64,000 nt of DNA from Lactuca virosa (Eukaryota; Streptophyta; Magnoliopsida; Asterales; Asteraceae). The stretch lies in NCBI GenBank assembly GCA_928212115.1, contig CAKMRJ010002223.1, forward strand, positions 311,171,963-311,235,962. The letters are read 5' to 3'. Numbering within the stretch: the stretch's first letter is position 1; every line of letters starts with the position of its first letter. Shown piece after piece: positions 1-11,002 of this stretch. Made by a program: the position numbers and the translations under genes. Below the pieces are notes generated by a model. The model ran no database searches, was not told where the DNA came from, and saw only the letters and a list, made by a program, of their open reading frames with translations.

Positions 1-184
1 TATAGACATAAAAGTTCTATCAGTCAGTTCAGTACCTTTGGGTAGCAAAGGCATATTTTTTTCATACATATACATACATTACTAGTAACTATAATAGGTA
101 TAGTTAGGAGATACTAATTACTATTCCTAGTACAAGGAATCACACAGGAGTCAGTTCATTCATGAGTCTATACAAATATACTAC

Positions 185-284
185 ACTATATGAAGAGACA
201 CTATTACATACTATATGAAGAGACACTATTACATACTATATGAAGAGACACTATTGTATACTATATGAAGATGCACTAGTACAT
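185..284 (+). repeat. 25-bp tandem repeat, four copies, in LTR A
   Basis: Units start at 185, 210, 235 and 260 with consensus ACTATATGAAGAGACACT followed by ATTACAT. The fourth unit has drifted. The partner LTR has the same four units at 15222, 15247, 15272 and 15297, so this array did not change length after insertion. Confidence 0.9.
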
Positions 285-314
285 ACACTACTCCCCACGG
301 GACTGACCATTCTA

Positions 315-491
315 CACCTGGAGTCTGCATTTCATTCATTAGGGACTCTCGAGGCGTATTGTTCATTTAATACCACCTAGAGTCTACATTTCATTCATTT
401 AGACTCTCCGAGGCGTATTGTTCATTTAATACCACCTGGAGTCTGCATTTCATTCAATTAGACTCTCCGAGGCGTATTGTTCATTTAATAC
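315..491 (+). repeat. 59-bp tandem repeat, three full copies, in LTR A
   Basis: Units begin at 315, 374 and 433 with CACCTGGAGTCTGCATTTC, and a partial unit follows from 492. Each contains ACTCTCCGAGGCGTATTG. The 3' LTR has five full copies of the same unit (from 15352). Confidence 0.92.
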
Positions 492-1120
492 CACCTGGAG
501 TCTGTGTTTTAATCACTTTAGAGCCAGCAGTGTCACTGCTGAGATAAAATATTATTTTCCCTATTATAGTTACTTTGTGATTTTATCACATACATATTTA
601 TGTATAACTATATTTAGATAATAATAGTTATACAGGGGAAAAACCTTCATTTTTGCAGAAGTGCAAACCTTCAAAAGAGTCGGGTCTTGATAGAAGACTG
701 CTTTTTATACTAGTAGGAAATATGGGATTTTATAGGGTTTTCATACTTATACAAACTTTTCATAAAACGTTTACAAGTCTTTTCTTTACAGTTTTACAAA
801 TCAATGACACTAAAATACTTATGAATTCACCAGCTTAAATGCTGATCTACACTTTCAAAATAACTTGTATTCTCAGGTCACTAGTAGACAGGTACGATGA
901 CCAGGTTTTGAGAAGACGGAGCAGTCAAGACTCGTCTTTTATTTTGATATCTTATTATCATGTCTTATACCATGTAAGAACTCACATGTATTAAAATTTT
1001 ACTATTAATGCAATGGATGATGTTGTTGCTTGTTTACTACTTTACACTGTTGTGATACTTTACATGACGTCCTCCGCCCCAGAACGTTTCCGCCGTTCTT
1101 GGTTTTGTGGTGTGACAGAT

Positions 1121-1138
1121 TGGTATCAGAGCATGGTT
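1121..1138 (+). promoter_or_regulatory. Primer-binding site of element A (initiator tRNA-Met)
   Basis: TGGTATCAGAGC follows the 5' LTR after a three-base gap and is complementary to the 3' end of plant initiator tRNA-Met, the usual primer for minus-strand DNA synthesis in plant LTR retrotransposons. Complementarity falls off after the twelfth base (ATGG in place of CTGG). Confidence 0.85.
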
Positions 1139-1783
1139 TATAGTGAATCGAGTATATCAACCCATAAAAGATATACAGACTATAAATACAATGGGATTAA
1201 AATACTCCGACCAAGAGTTATACTTTTAAATAATAAAATATTTAACTAAGTATACAAGCCTGCATTCATACTAAAATCAGTGTCACAATGACAAAAACAA
1301 AAGTATTACGATTGTTGAATATCACAAGTAAGCTCGGGGATGTATGGTCAGTCCTGGGAGTGGCATAGCCTGATCAACTATGCTGGTCCGGGGAGTGATT
1401 AGCATATGCCCAAGAATGGTTGTGATATGGCAACAAGTCTAAAAACTTACCAACACTACCACAAGGAAAGCATTAGGAGTATTTTGTGTTACTATAATTA
1501 CTTAGTTGAGAACTAAAGATCTTCATTAATAGGTCAATAGTTTCTAAGTGGATACGCAAAGGTTATATGTAACTAGGATGACATAGACTTAAATTGTGAA
1601 ATTTTTCCTTACCCCTGTCCTTGTGAATTGGAGTTAGGGTCACTTATTCGAAGGCCTATCCTGTTTTGATTACATATAACTGGTATGCACTTTACAAATA
1701 TTAGAGTAACTGATGAAGATTATCATATAATTATCTAGTACGCCTAATAATTATTTCGTTACCCCAATTCTCGCGTAGATAAC

Positions 1784-2408
1784 ATGGCTGGACCCCATCC
1801 CCACGTGACCCGACTTCCGAACGAAGGCAATGCTGGATGGTTTGGAGAAGAGCCAGAAAATGATCATGCAATCCCTTTGGACGATCACCATGATGAAGGC
1901 TTTTCGGATGGTGCTAACTCTGAACCCGAGGTTGAGAATGTACCCCCGGTGGCTCCCAATCCAAATCCTAACCCTCGTCCAGCTTTTCAAGGCCCGACGC
2001 CTCCTTGGGTAGAATGTTTGGAGACGGGGAGCGAAGAGCAAGATCAACCTATGCCCTTTAACGGAGACCGAAGCTTTTATAACCTGAGCGAGGGAAGCTC
2101 AACAGACAGGGTTCTGGCCATCCTGGTCCGCAGGGTGCCCGAACGACATTCAAGGCAGGACAGCACTCCATCGAATCACGGAAGTTGACGCCAATGCGAG
2201 AATGCATACCATCCGTACCATTCGTCTGGAAGATGCTCGCGAGAGATCTTGGGGAGACCATGAGGCCCTACTGCAAGCACTAGCTAAAACTCGAGCCGAA
2301 GTCATAGAGCTCCGAGTACGCCAGAGGGTGTACGAAAGACACCTGCTAGATATAGAACGTCAACTGGCTGAACTAAGAGTTCACCAGAGGGATGACCGTC
2401 ACCTGTAA
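1784..2408 (+). pseudogene. Extra ORF upstream of gag in element A (two pieces)
   Basis: The first frame (1784-2188, 134 residues, starting MAGPHPHVTRLPNEG) is acidic in its first half, then has a Pro/Asn-rich stretch (PNPNPNPRP). A second frame (2202-2408) continues with an Arg/Glu/Leu-rich segment (LLDIERQLAELR) that looks like a coiled coil. A frameshift near 2190 probably divides what was one protein. It lies between the primer site and the gag start, where a simple gypsy element has only a leader. I recognise no enzymatic domain. It may be an ORF0-type protein or an alternative gag N-terminus. The leader 1139-1783 before it holds no supported gene. Confidence 0.55.
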
Positions 2409-2939
2409 AAGATGATTTATTTTTCCTTCCTTATTATAAGGAATCGTTTTCCTGTCTATGCCCTATGTAGCACTTTTCTATGTAACTACCCCAGTACCGT
2501 GAGTACTTTTAGTTAGGCCTTTATGCTGTCAAAACTTTTTCTACTCCAGATATGATGAGACCTACTACAAGGTCAATTTTCCCAAACTTATTACATCATA
2601 AATATCAACGATATGGACAGTCGGCTAATTTTTGTGTCAATCTTCGTTCAAATACTTTCATCCTACTATCGCTAGAATTCTATCTGAAACTCACTCTAGT
2701 CAAGTTATTGAGCTATGATGATTTAGCTCAGGGATCACTTCCAATTCTTGTCGAAGGTTGGATAGCAATCGTCTAATAACCATTCTATGAACTTACTTCT
2801 ACTCTTTACTAGGACTGCATCATAGGGATGTAGGTCAAACCCTCGAGAACTTACTCCTACTCTTTACATGAATGGTCGAAATACATATAGGCTCAACCAT
2901 AATCACTCATGAACTCATTTTCTTTTGTATAACAGAATC
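2409..2939 (+). other. Non-coding spacer in element A
   Basis: This AT-rich stretch lies between the extra ORF and gag. The only frame, 2552-2776, has no recognisable motif. Short near-repeats of AACTTACTYCTACTCTTTAC occur around 2790 and 2850. I see no gene here. Confidence 0.5.
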
Positions 2940-3610
2940 ATGTCGTCATCCGGAAATAACCAGCCGAGCAAAGAAACCCCTATCCTTCATATCGACGCCG
3001 CTATATTCCAAGCCGCGGTAACAGCTGCAGTGGGAGCTGTCCTTGCAAACCTCAACGCTAACAACGCAAGCAAGGCTGGCAAGGGGGTTGACAATTCCGA
3101 TCGTTGTATCGATCCGAGAAGCCAACAAATGATAACAGTCCCAGACTTGCAAAGCCGAAAAACCGAGAATAGGAAACGAAAGCGTCAAGCCCAAAAGGAG
3201 CGCAAGTGATCCCAAAGACTTGCCATGCAACAGCAACAAGTGGCAACCCCTGCCATCCCAGCACCGATCAGATCATACGAGGGAAAACTTCCGAAGTGTG
3301 ACAAGTGTAACTTTCATCATAATGGGGCTTGCCACGAAATGCAATGCTGCAATTGCCACAAAATAGGGCACCATGCTCGTAGCTGTGGAGCACCGGCACG
3401 ACCCATCACTCAAGTCCCCGACATCGAATTCAACCAGGCTTGCTATTGTTGCGGTGAAATCGGACACTTTAAAGGAAATTGTTCAAAAGGAGGAGCAACG
3501 AAAGCACCATGTCCACCTAACTCCGACCCGACACTTCACATCCACCACCGATGCTGCTGCAAGCCAGATTTGCCATTTATGCGGTGAGATAGGACATCTA
3601 AAGAAGGATT
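2940..3610 (+). pseudogene. Gag remnant of element A, capsid deleted, three zinc knuckles
   Basis: The start at 2940 (MSSSGNNQPSKETP) leads into FQAAVTAAVGAVLANL, which parallels the gag N-terminus of element B (MLQAAVTAAVTASMAQ). The roughly 250-residue capsid expected next is missing, and the frame jumps to a Lys/Arg-rich linker. From 3225 a second frame carries nucleocapsid motifs: CDKCNFHHNGAC, CNCHKIGHHARSC (Cys-x2-Cys-x4-His-x4-Cys with the Cys before it) and CYCCGEIGHFKGNC. A further knuckle, CHLCGEIGHLKKD, is cut by the copia-1 insertion at 3611. Gag packages the element's RNA, and this copy could not form particles. Confidence 0.8.
3606..3610 (+). repeat. Target-site duplication GGATT, left of copia-1
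   Basis: GGATT precedes the LTR start TGTTGG and is repeated at 10998-11002. A perfect 5-bp duplication is the expected mark of LTR-retrotransposon integration. Confidence 0.95.
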
Positions 3611-4370
3611 TGTTGGATTAATGTCTAAGTCCATAACTATAATTGGTAAGACTTGACCCGAACCGACATGGTCCATTTGGGTTGCATGGCATCATGCATT
3701 TGGATAGACTATAATGAGAGGAAAAAACCCCTAGGGTGGTTAATATATTTATAAGTTCTAATATATAATAAGGTTATTTAATTAGTATTGATCAAGAATT
3801 AATTTGGAATTAATTAAGTGATCAAAAGGAGACTAATTAAATATATGGGTTGATTGTGTAAATCATTTATTCTTATATATGTGGGCTTGCGATCCAAGAT
3901 TCCTTATGTTGGACTAAGTCCATGGGGTGACCCATGGATACTCCATGGAGGTTAAAATCCATGGAGCATAAGGAATGGGTAAAGTTATGAGTTACATGGT
4001 GTAACCCTAATAGCTACCATATAAAAGAATCCCATGGCTCAAGAAATCGGCACTATGTGTGAATATGAGGGCTAGACGATTTCAAGGAGTGTCCATTTCT
4101 CTCAAGTCATTCCATGTGCATTTGGTTGTTGTGTGAACATTTGAGGTGTCACACTTGGGGCATTAGACACTCAAGCTTCATGGAGACAAGCTACATCAAA
4201 CAAAGGTATGTTATTCTATCCATTTGATTACCCAAGTATCAAGTATTGTATGCTAGATAGGGTAATACCTTGGAAAGTTCATAATTGCATGTATAATAGA
4301 GAAAACATAGATCCAAGGTATTTAGGGTTGCATGTACACTTAGGAGTGTTAGAATGCACAAAACCCATCA
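3611..4370 (+). repeat. 5' LTR of copia-1
   Basis: The 760-bp repeat matches 10237-10997 with scattered substitutions. It has TG...CA ends and a likely TATA region at ACCATATAAAAGAATC (about 4017). The primer site follows immediately. Confidence 0.93.
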
Positions 4371-4388
4371 GTGGTATCAGAGCCAAGG
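4371..4388 (+). promoter_or_regulatory. Primer-binding site of copia-1
   Basis: GTGGTATCAGAGCCAAGG abuts the LTR end. TGGTATCAGAGCC is complementary to the 13 bases at the 3' end of plant initiator tRNA-Met. Confidence 0.92.
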
Positions 4389-5349
4389 CTTGTTTTCTTG
4401 TTATACTTGCAAATTAGCTGAAAAATTAATTGTATTAGTTTAAAAGTTATGCTAATTACTTGAAAAAAATTTGATGTGAATTATCTTTGTTCATATGAGT
4501 TTATTAGATTAACAGAAAAGTTAATTGATTATGTGTTTCAATCCATTTTAATCTAAGAGTTGATTCTAAAATGTGTTTTGTAACTGTCCTCAAGTTATAT
4601 GAAAAGTCACATTTAAGTTTCATAAAACTCATAAAAAGTTGGCAATGGTTACAAAAATGAAGAGACTTGTCCTCATTTAAATGGTTTTATGACTCCATAC
4701 TTGTCCTCAAGTTATCGAGGTTCAAGAGTCACTTCATTAAATGATAAAATGTTTAACCTTAATTAGTTCCATAAGTTACAAAAATAAAGAAAAGTTACAT
4801 TCTTTTATTAGTTTAAAGTCTTCCATAACTTGTCCTCAAGTTATGGAACTTGAAGAGTTTTTTTTTAATTAAAACTACTTTAAACACATAAGTTATGGAA
4901 TTAATTAGTTTTGAATATTTTCAAAACTTGCCCTCAAGTTTTGGATTTGTAAAGTTTTCCCCATGAATACTTTAATTCCAAGTTAGCCTTAGAATTTTAA
5001 AAGTTAAAATTCAACCCTTATACTTATAGTATTATAAGTTAATAATAAATATATGTATAAGAGCAAGTCAGTCTTACCGTTAGTAGGCCTCATTCACGAA
5101 GCCGGTCTATAAGGGGGGTATATGGTTACTGCCTATAAAATGGCAGTTTAATGGGTGTCCACTCTCACCCACCGCTTCCTTGACTGGTGGAGGGTCGTTA
5201 GCCGAACGGGTAGGACAAGGACTATAATTCTCCCTTCATTAAAAGTATTAATGATAAATACTAAGTAACTAAACACTTATAAATTCCCAATCTTCTAGTT
5301 ACTTAGGAAAATGTGAATAAGGTGCTAATCCATGAAATTACACTTTGCA

Positions 5350-5413
5350 CTTTGTTTAAACCGTTAGTGAAGCGTGTGTGGTTAACCGGCACACCAACCT
5401 AGATTTAACAAAG
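5350..5413 (+). repeat. Hairpin with type-1 apical sequence
   Basis: Arms CTTTGTTTAAA and TTTAACAAAG flank a head at 5363-5398 that runs GTTAGTG, then TGTGTGGTTAACCGGCACA, then CCAAC. Copia-2 has the same head at 31638-31673 on a differently spelled stem. Confidence 0.7.
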
Positions 5414-5429
5414 TAGGCAAAGGGTAACT

Positions 5430-5498
5430 TAATATTTATCATAGTATCGGTGGAGCTCGTGTGGTTAACCGGTACATCGATTGAGGGGGTAAATATTA
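5430..5498 (+). repeat. Second hairpin with type-1 apical sequence
   Basis: Arms TAATATTTA and TAAATATTA are perfectly complementary. The head at 5449-5481 contains GTGTGGTTAACCGGTACAT. The matching site in copia-2 is near 31563-31595. Confidence 0.7.
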
Positions 5499-5717
5499 GG
5501 GTACCAAGTATATTTGCATGGTTACTTCACACCTTGTTTTGTGATCCTCGGCATCCCAGTCACAAAACCTGAAGGGCACACTCGAGATTGAAACATGCCA
5601 TTGAAAAGTTCAATGAATCTCAAAAGATCTAGGAGTTTCAAATCCAATTAAAACCTAATTACATTATTTCGTTTTTCATGGTGGAAATTGGTAAATCGTC
5701 ATTTACCTACCTTCAAC

Positions 5718-5761
5718 TATTTATAACTCGGATTACGGCATCCCTCTTCCAGTTATAAATA
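5718..5761 (+). repeat. Hairpin with type-2 apical sequence
   Basis: Perfect 11-bp arms TATTTATAACT and AGTTATAAATA enclose a loop that contains GATTACGGCATCCCTCTTC. The same loop sequence occurs at 8078 and 8563 and, in reverse, at 28773 and 29270. A weaker version lies at 5544-5560 between perfect 8-bp arms. Confidence 0.75.
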
Positions 5762-5845
5762 GGTTGTTGGATCCTAGCCTTAATATTTCATATTGGGTGT
5801 TATATTAAGGACTTTAGATCAACTATCTTGAATATCTCCAAAAAG

Positions 5846-6470
5846 ATGTCTAGTTCAGACATCTATGATCTCCCAAATCTCTTGTAACTTACTTCCTCCA
5901 CCTCCTCCAATTATTCTCCTAACCCACAAGTTCAAGGTCACTCAAGCCCTAATGGCAAGCAAGGTCTATGTGTGATCACATCTTAAAGATGAATCAGTCA
6001 CATATTGACAAGCCGGGAGAGTTGGGTGTCAAAGTCTTGAGAAAGTTGGATGTTCAATCACTTTCTAAGTCACATAGTGAGTTCCTTTGGGACTACTATG
6101 AAACAGACTATGACATGAACCTTAATGATCATATCTATTTGCTTGGTGCTGCTGAATCAGCAATGATTTGGAACGATAGTAAAGCAAATTTGATTAGAAG
6201 ATCAACTTCCCAAAACTTTATGGACAGTGACATGGTGACACTGGAAATCCAGAAAAAGCATTCTCTTCCCAATGGAAAGGGATTGGACATAGTAACCCGG
6301 TTGACCAAATGGTAAGAGAGAAAGGCTAAGTCTGAGATAGTCCCATTACCAAAGGGTCCATATGTTTTATTTTGCCAAAGGAAGGGGCGTTGATTGCAAA
6401 GCTGCCAAGTTTTACCTAAGGATGTTAAAGTCAATAAGTCTGACTCTACTTCAGGTAGAGCCCATATCTA
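5846..6470 (+). pseudogene. Copia-type gag remnant (copia-1)
   Basis: The ATG at 5846 begins MSSSDIYDLPNLL and meets TAA at 5885. The best-preserved frame is 5968-6315, with GELGVKVLRKLDVQSLSKSH, FLWDYYETDYDMNLNDHIYL and GAAESAMIW, which I recognise as Ty1/copia Gag of the UBN2 type. Downstream frames keep LPNGKGLDIV and a broken zinc knuckle (CQRKGR, with the His replaced by Arg). At least two stops and a frameshift make it non-functional. Copia-2 carries the homologous segment at about 30990-31560. Confidence 0.75.
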
Positions 6471-9400
6471 ACTCTGTTAAGTTTCTATTCTAAGATTCTC
6501 ATTACATGATGTGACTGGGTCACATGTTGATGTTTTAAGAATCAAAGAATAGAGAGAAAGCTTAAAGGAAGTATATGCTGATTCTGATCGCGTAGGTGGA
6601 TTTCGATCGCATCAGAATTTTGAAGCTGTTACTTAGGAGTTATGATATATTGCTTAGGAATAGATAACAACAAGTTTTTCCGTATGCATTTGCACTATAA
6701 GGATAAGTTTTTTTCCGCAAAGTTTTGAAATAAATAAAAGTTTTTAATTTTATATTATTTTAAAATCCTTACAGTGGCATTTGTGAAAAATGGTTGTTTA
6801 TATGATTCCATTGATAGCAATATTTGAAAAAAAATGGACTTGATTCTTTCGTTTGTGGTAGTGTCATAATTTACCAAATAAGGAAAGAGTCTCATTCCCA
6901 AGGCTCCAGTTGGATAGAAACTTGGAATCATGCAAGTTGAATAGTATGATGAATGAGAACTTTCAAGCATTGGAAAATTAAGACTTGTTCACATGGATGT
7001 GTGAGTCAAGTTAAGGACTAAGGGATCGAGTACACATTCTTGTGCACTGGTCAAGTCCACCACAAAGCTCGTTAAGACTATTCGTCATGATTTACTAAAT
7101 TTTAGTAAATATGGTTATACTTACAAGTTTAAGTATAATTCTGAAACATTGGAAAAGTCTCAATGTATTGCAGAACGAATGGGAAGAATCAAATTAGGCA
7201 GACAGATAAAAGTTTCTCAAATCTGAAAAGATGGGAGAGTACTTTAGTATCATGTTTTGTGATCATCTTAATGATTAAAGAACCACATCACAATCGGTCT
7301 TCTAAGGACATCTTAGTGCATTCTTATGACTAAGAAGATGAGTCATGAATTGTTGAAATGGTTAAATCAAGAAGATGAGTCATACTTCGTTTCAAACAAG
7401 TCTTAGAGTCATACTCCAAGACTATAAGTTGAGTGACATATCTTAAAGAAAGGTTTATAACACTTGTCAAATGTAAGAGTAAAAGTGTCCTACTCTTGTA
7501 CATTTGAAGTTGGTAAGTTGTGATGTTTTGGATTAAACAAAGACCAACTAAGGCCAATTGTGTGAAGTGTTTGTCTTGATAAAGAATCCGCACTATCTCT
7601 TGAATATTTGGCAAGATAGTCTTATATGTCAAGAGGACAGTGGGAGTCTTAAAGATCCTAAAAAGAATTTCAAGAAATAATCAAGAATAAAACCTGAGGT
7701 TCTTCACTAGCACACGACTTGAGGTTTATAACCTATCATGTTGACATATTCTGTGCCCATTCCAGTTAAAGTTGGCTTTGCATAGGAGTTCTGAAAGTTC
7801 TCAATTGGTTGCATAACAACTTGGAAGCAATGGCAGGCCCTGTACTGCCAGGTGGCAAGACGTTAAGATTGCATAAGTTCAGTCCATATGAGTTTGGATT
7901 TGTCATTATCCTTGTCTTGTGACTATGGTTTTGACGATTCACATGGATTAGAACACATACACCATAAAATCTAAGGGTCATAAGGTTTCTCTCCGATTCA
8001 TGAAAATGATGGTGAGGAAACACTTCCACCAAGTAAATTTGAAGCAGATGACAAAAGGTCTAAACAATTGAGAGTATGATTACGACATCCCTTTTCATAG
8101 TTCTGAAATTGTTTAGACACACATGAATGCTATCTAAGGAAAGGTGTATGATTTTGATAAAGTTTTATCAAAGCATCTCGTATCAGAAATCTGAACTTTG
8201 GTAAGGAAGTCAATAAAGTATTGATTTCTAGAAGTCCAGCTGATTTCTGAGTACATGTCACAGCTATTGGGAGCATAAGTGTTATGCTAATAATCATCAT
8301 GTTAGTGGGAGCAGTATGATAATTATTGTTAGTGTTGCAAGTTAGCAATGTTAATTATAGAAAACAAAAGTTTCAATTCGTGAGGCTGCAGGGATTGAAA
8401 AAGTTGTTTTGCTATAATTAAGGGAGAGGATATACTTCATTTCAGTTCTAAAGGCTTAGATTGAGACCTTAATCATCTTTAGTCAAGAATATATATGAAT
8501 TTCATGTTGGATTGGTTCAACTTAAGGAAATTCTATATATTGCGTTCTTAAAATTCGATTATGATTACGGCATCCCTCTTCATAGTCAAATTTTGAAAAC
8601 ATGGAAAATAAAAATATTGTAGCAAAAGACTGGTTTAGAATCATGTCTTTATGTGAGACATCATGAATCGTGTACCATTTGCTTTGGGTACAGGATCGAT
8701 TGCATGTGCTATAATATTGTCATTTCTAAATTTTTCCAAATGCCCAGAGGCATTAAGAAGGGAAAAGGTCTAGAATTGGATATGACTAAAATGATTAAGC
8801 AATTGTCGAGGACAATCTGAGGTTTACCAAGATTGGTTGCTCAGGGACAGTTGGAAGTATAGTGCTAATTTTGGAAGGACCATATTGACATATTCTGAAA
8901 AGAGCATCTCTTATCAGAAGTGATAGTCAAAATGAGAATATGGAGTTTGTTGTCTCATAGGTGGAAGTTATCTGTGTAAGATTAGAAAACTTAATACAAG
9001 AAGCATGTCCAAAGCAATGTACTTTGAATATGAGACTTAGTTTCCATGGAGTTGATCTCCATTGGAATACCTTATAATGACTGTTGACAAGTCTTTGTGA
9101 CTTTGTACATATTCATTACAGGAGGGTCAGTGCATATAAGTTTAAAATCTAAACAGATTTCGATAAATGATAGGAATTTGAAATTCTCACATTTTCGATA
9201 AGGATTTGGGAGTGTGAATTAGAATCATTGAAATTATGTTCAATGGTTTATTTCACAAAGTAAGGATCATAGACAAACATAGAGTGCATACTTGGTGTAT
9301 GGCAAAGCTATTGTTTAAGAAAAAACATAGTGTACATGCTTGGAGCATGGGACAACTAGTGTTTTTAATTCAAGTATAAAGTTGATAAAACCGAAACAAT

Positions 9401-10225
9401 GAATAATGAGTAATCAGTATGGTGATAAATAAAAGTGTTTATTTATATTCATGGGGTTGATACCATATTTGATTCATTTATTCTTATGTTTCACTTTGCA
9501 TGTTTTGACTTCCAGAATAACTAAGTCACTCTTCCTGAATGATTAAGTTATTCAAACCATCCACAGTCGGTCATATGTTGGAAGTAGATATGAATCAAGA
9601 CTGTCATGGGTTGGTTTGTAGAGGTCCAAGTTGGTGGACAAAGTGGTTCTGAGTATTGGATTCAACCCGCGCTCATTTGAATCACTTCATGGATTTATCA
9701 CGAGTGATCATGAGACGATAATATCTTTATTCTTCAAACCTAGAGATATGAGTTGTTACTATGAGTTGGTTGTACATTGATTGCACGAAAACGCATTCGG
9801 TAACTCGATGTTATAAAACGTGCCTTTGTGTATGATTCAACAAGTAGTAGAACAAGCCATATGAGTCGAAGTTTATCCATTCTTTTACCTTCGGGATAAA
9901 AGCGATATCTGTGGGCCCCTCGATGATTTAAAGATGATACATGTGAGTGCTGGCCAAGCCAGGACTGATTTGATTTGTTCAATCAGTCAGTCATCATGAA
10001 TCGAAAATCGGGAAACAACAAATGGACAGAGAGAATGACTGATAATCCATGTCTCAGTCCATATGATATCTAGAATGGAGGAATATATGATCCCTTATCT
10101 AATGGACAAGTCATTGACAAAGGTCAGAGTTCATCGACAAGGTCAAAGTTCGACAGAAGCTTTTGAGAGCTATGATTGCTGATCGGTTCCTGAAGTCATA
10201 CGCAATAATAGTTTTAGACTTATCC
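6471..10225 (+). other. Decayed internal region of copia-1 (former pol?)
   Basis: No long frame exists. A fragment around 7215 reads KMGEYFSIMFCDHLND after frame choice, faintly like the copia integrase segment GGEY...F..., but I cannot place a reverse transcriptase or RNase H. Two type-2 hairpins lie here, at 8058-8118 (perfect 12-bp arms GTCTAAACAATT/AATTGTTTAGAC) and around 8550-8595. The same region in copia-2 (27200-30990) is equally decayed, so the loss may predate both insertions. Confidence 0.5.
8058..8118 (+). repeat. Hairpin with type-2 apical sequence in former pol region
   Basis: Perfect 12-bp arms GTCTAAACAATT and AATTGTTTAGAC surround GATTACGACATCCCTTTTC. The counterpart in copia-2 (29256-29301) keeps GTCTAAACA/TGTTTAGAC. 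Confidence 0.72.
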
Positions 10226-10236
10226 AAGTGGGAGAC
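10226..10236 (+). promoter_or_regulatory. Polypurine tract of copia-1
   Basis: AAGTGGGAGAC lies directly before the 3' LTR, at the usual place for plus-strand priming. The reverse complement stands beside the left LTR of copia-2. Confidence 0.85.
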
Positions 10237-10997
10237 TGTTGGATTAATGTCTAAGTCCATAACTATAATTGGTAAGACTTGACCCGACCCGACATGGTCT
10301 ATTTGGGTTGCCTGGCATCATGCATTTGGATAGACTATAATGAGAGAAATAACACTTAAGGTTGGTTAATATATTATAAGTTCTAATATATTAATAAGGT
10401 TATTTAATTAGTATTGATCAAGAATTAATTTGGAATTAATTAAGTGATCAAAGGAGACTAATTAAATATATGGGTTGATTATGTAAATCATTTATTCTTA
10501 TATATGTGGGCTTGTGATCGAAGATTCCTTATGTTGGACTAAGTCCATGGGGTGACCCATGGATACTCCATGGAGGTTAAAATCCATGGAGCATAAGGAA
10601 TGGGTAAAGTTATGAGTTACATGGTGTAACCCTAATAGCTACCATATAAAAGAATCCCATGGCTCAAGAAATCGGACACTAATGTGTGAATATGAGGGCT
10701 AGACGATTTCAAGGAGTGTTCCATTTCTCTCAAGTCATTCCATGTGCATTTGGTGTTGTGTAAACCATTTGAGGTGTCACACTTGGGGCACTAGGCACTC
10801 AAGCTTCATGGAGACAAGCTACATCAAACAAAGGTATGTATTCTATCCATTTGATTACCCAAGTATCAAGTATTGTATGCTAGATAGGGTAATACCTTGG
10901 AAATCTCATAATTGCATGTATAATAGAGAAAACATAGATCCAAGGTATTTAGGGTTGCATGTACACTTAGGAGTGTTAGAATGCGCAAAACCCATCA
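10237..10997 (+). repeat. 3' LTR of copia-1
   Basis: This 761-bp partner of 3611-4370 starts TGTTGGATTAATG, ends AACCCATCA and is followed by the GGATT duplication. Confidence 0.93.
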
Positions 10998-11002
10998 GGA
11001 TT
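10998..11002 (+). repeat. Target-site duplication GGATT, right of copia-1
   Basis: Identical to 3606-3610. Element A resumes here. Confidence 0.95.

Larger units (their letters stand above)
1..1117 (+). repeat. 5' LTR of element A (3' part only)
   Basis: This stretch matches the last 1.23 kb of the 3' LTR (15039-16272) with scattered substitutions and ends in TGTGACA directly before the primer-binding site. It is 117 bp shorter than its partner, almost exactly two units of a 59-bp tandem repeat. The LTR start lies left of the window. It carries the acceptor-like TTCTCAG at 870-876, preceded by a branch-point-like CTGAT at about 842. Confidence 0.92.
4389..5845 (+). other. Structured leader of copia-1
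   Basis: There is no ORF of note. From about 5080 it is dense in hairpins: arms 5350-5360/5404-5413, 5430-5438/5490-5498, 5536-5543/5561-5568, 5718-5728/5751-5761 and 5778-5786/5802-5810, plus CATTGAA/TTCAATG near 5600. Several share apical sequences (see findings). The first 600 bases repeat phrases like TTGTCCTCAAGTTATGGAA. A dimerisation or packaging role for the RNA is plausible but not shown. Confidence 0.6.
3611..10997 (+). mobile_element. Ty1/copia element copia-1 (7.39 kb, non-autonomous)
   Basis: Two LTRs of 760 and 761 bp start TGTTGG and end CCCATCA. They enclose a primer site, a long structured leader, a broken gag and about 3.7 kb with the remains of pol too decayed to assign domains. 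The tract GTGGGAGAC sits before the 3' LTR. The 5-bp duplication is perfect. A relative (copia-2) lies on the other strand at 26416-55990 with the same layout. Both copies lack an intact integrase or reverse transcriptase, so movement must have used enzymes from elsewhere or preceded the decay. It landed in the zinc-knuckle region of element A and is therefore younger than A. Confidence 0.93.

Noticed and set aside
315..500. CRISPR-like regular repeats
   Set aside because: The 59-bp units are contiguous with no unique spacers and lie in a retrotransposon LTR of a plant genome.
1121..1138. tRNA gene near GGTATCAGAGC sequences
   Set aside because: Only the acceptor-end complement is present at each site; no cloverleaf can be drawn. 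They are primer-binding sites.
7330..8348. Minus-strand frames of 70-100 residues in copia-1
   Set aside because: No motifs; they lie opposite the element's coding direction in decayed AT-rich DNA and are expected by chance.
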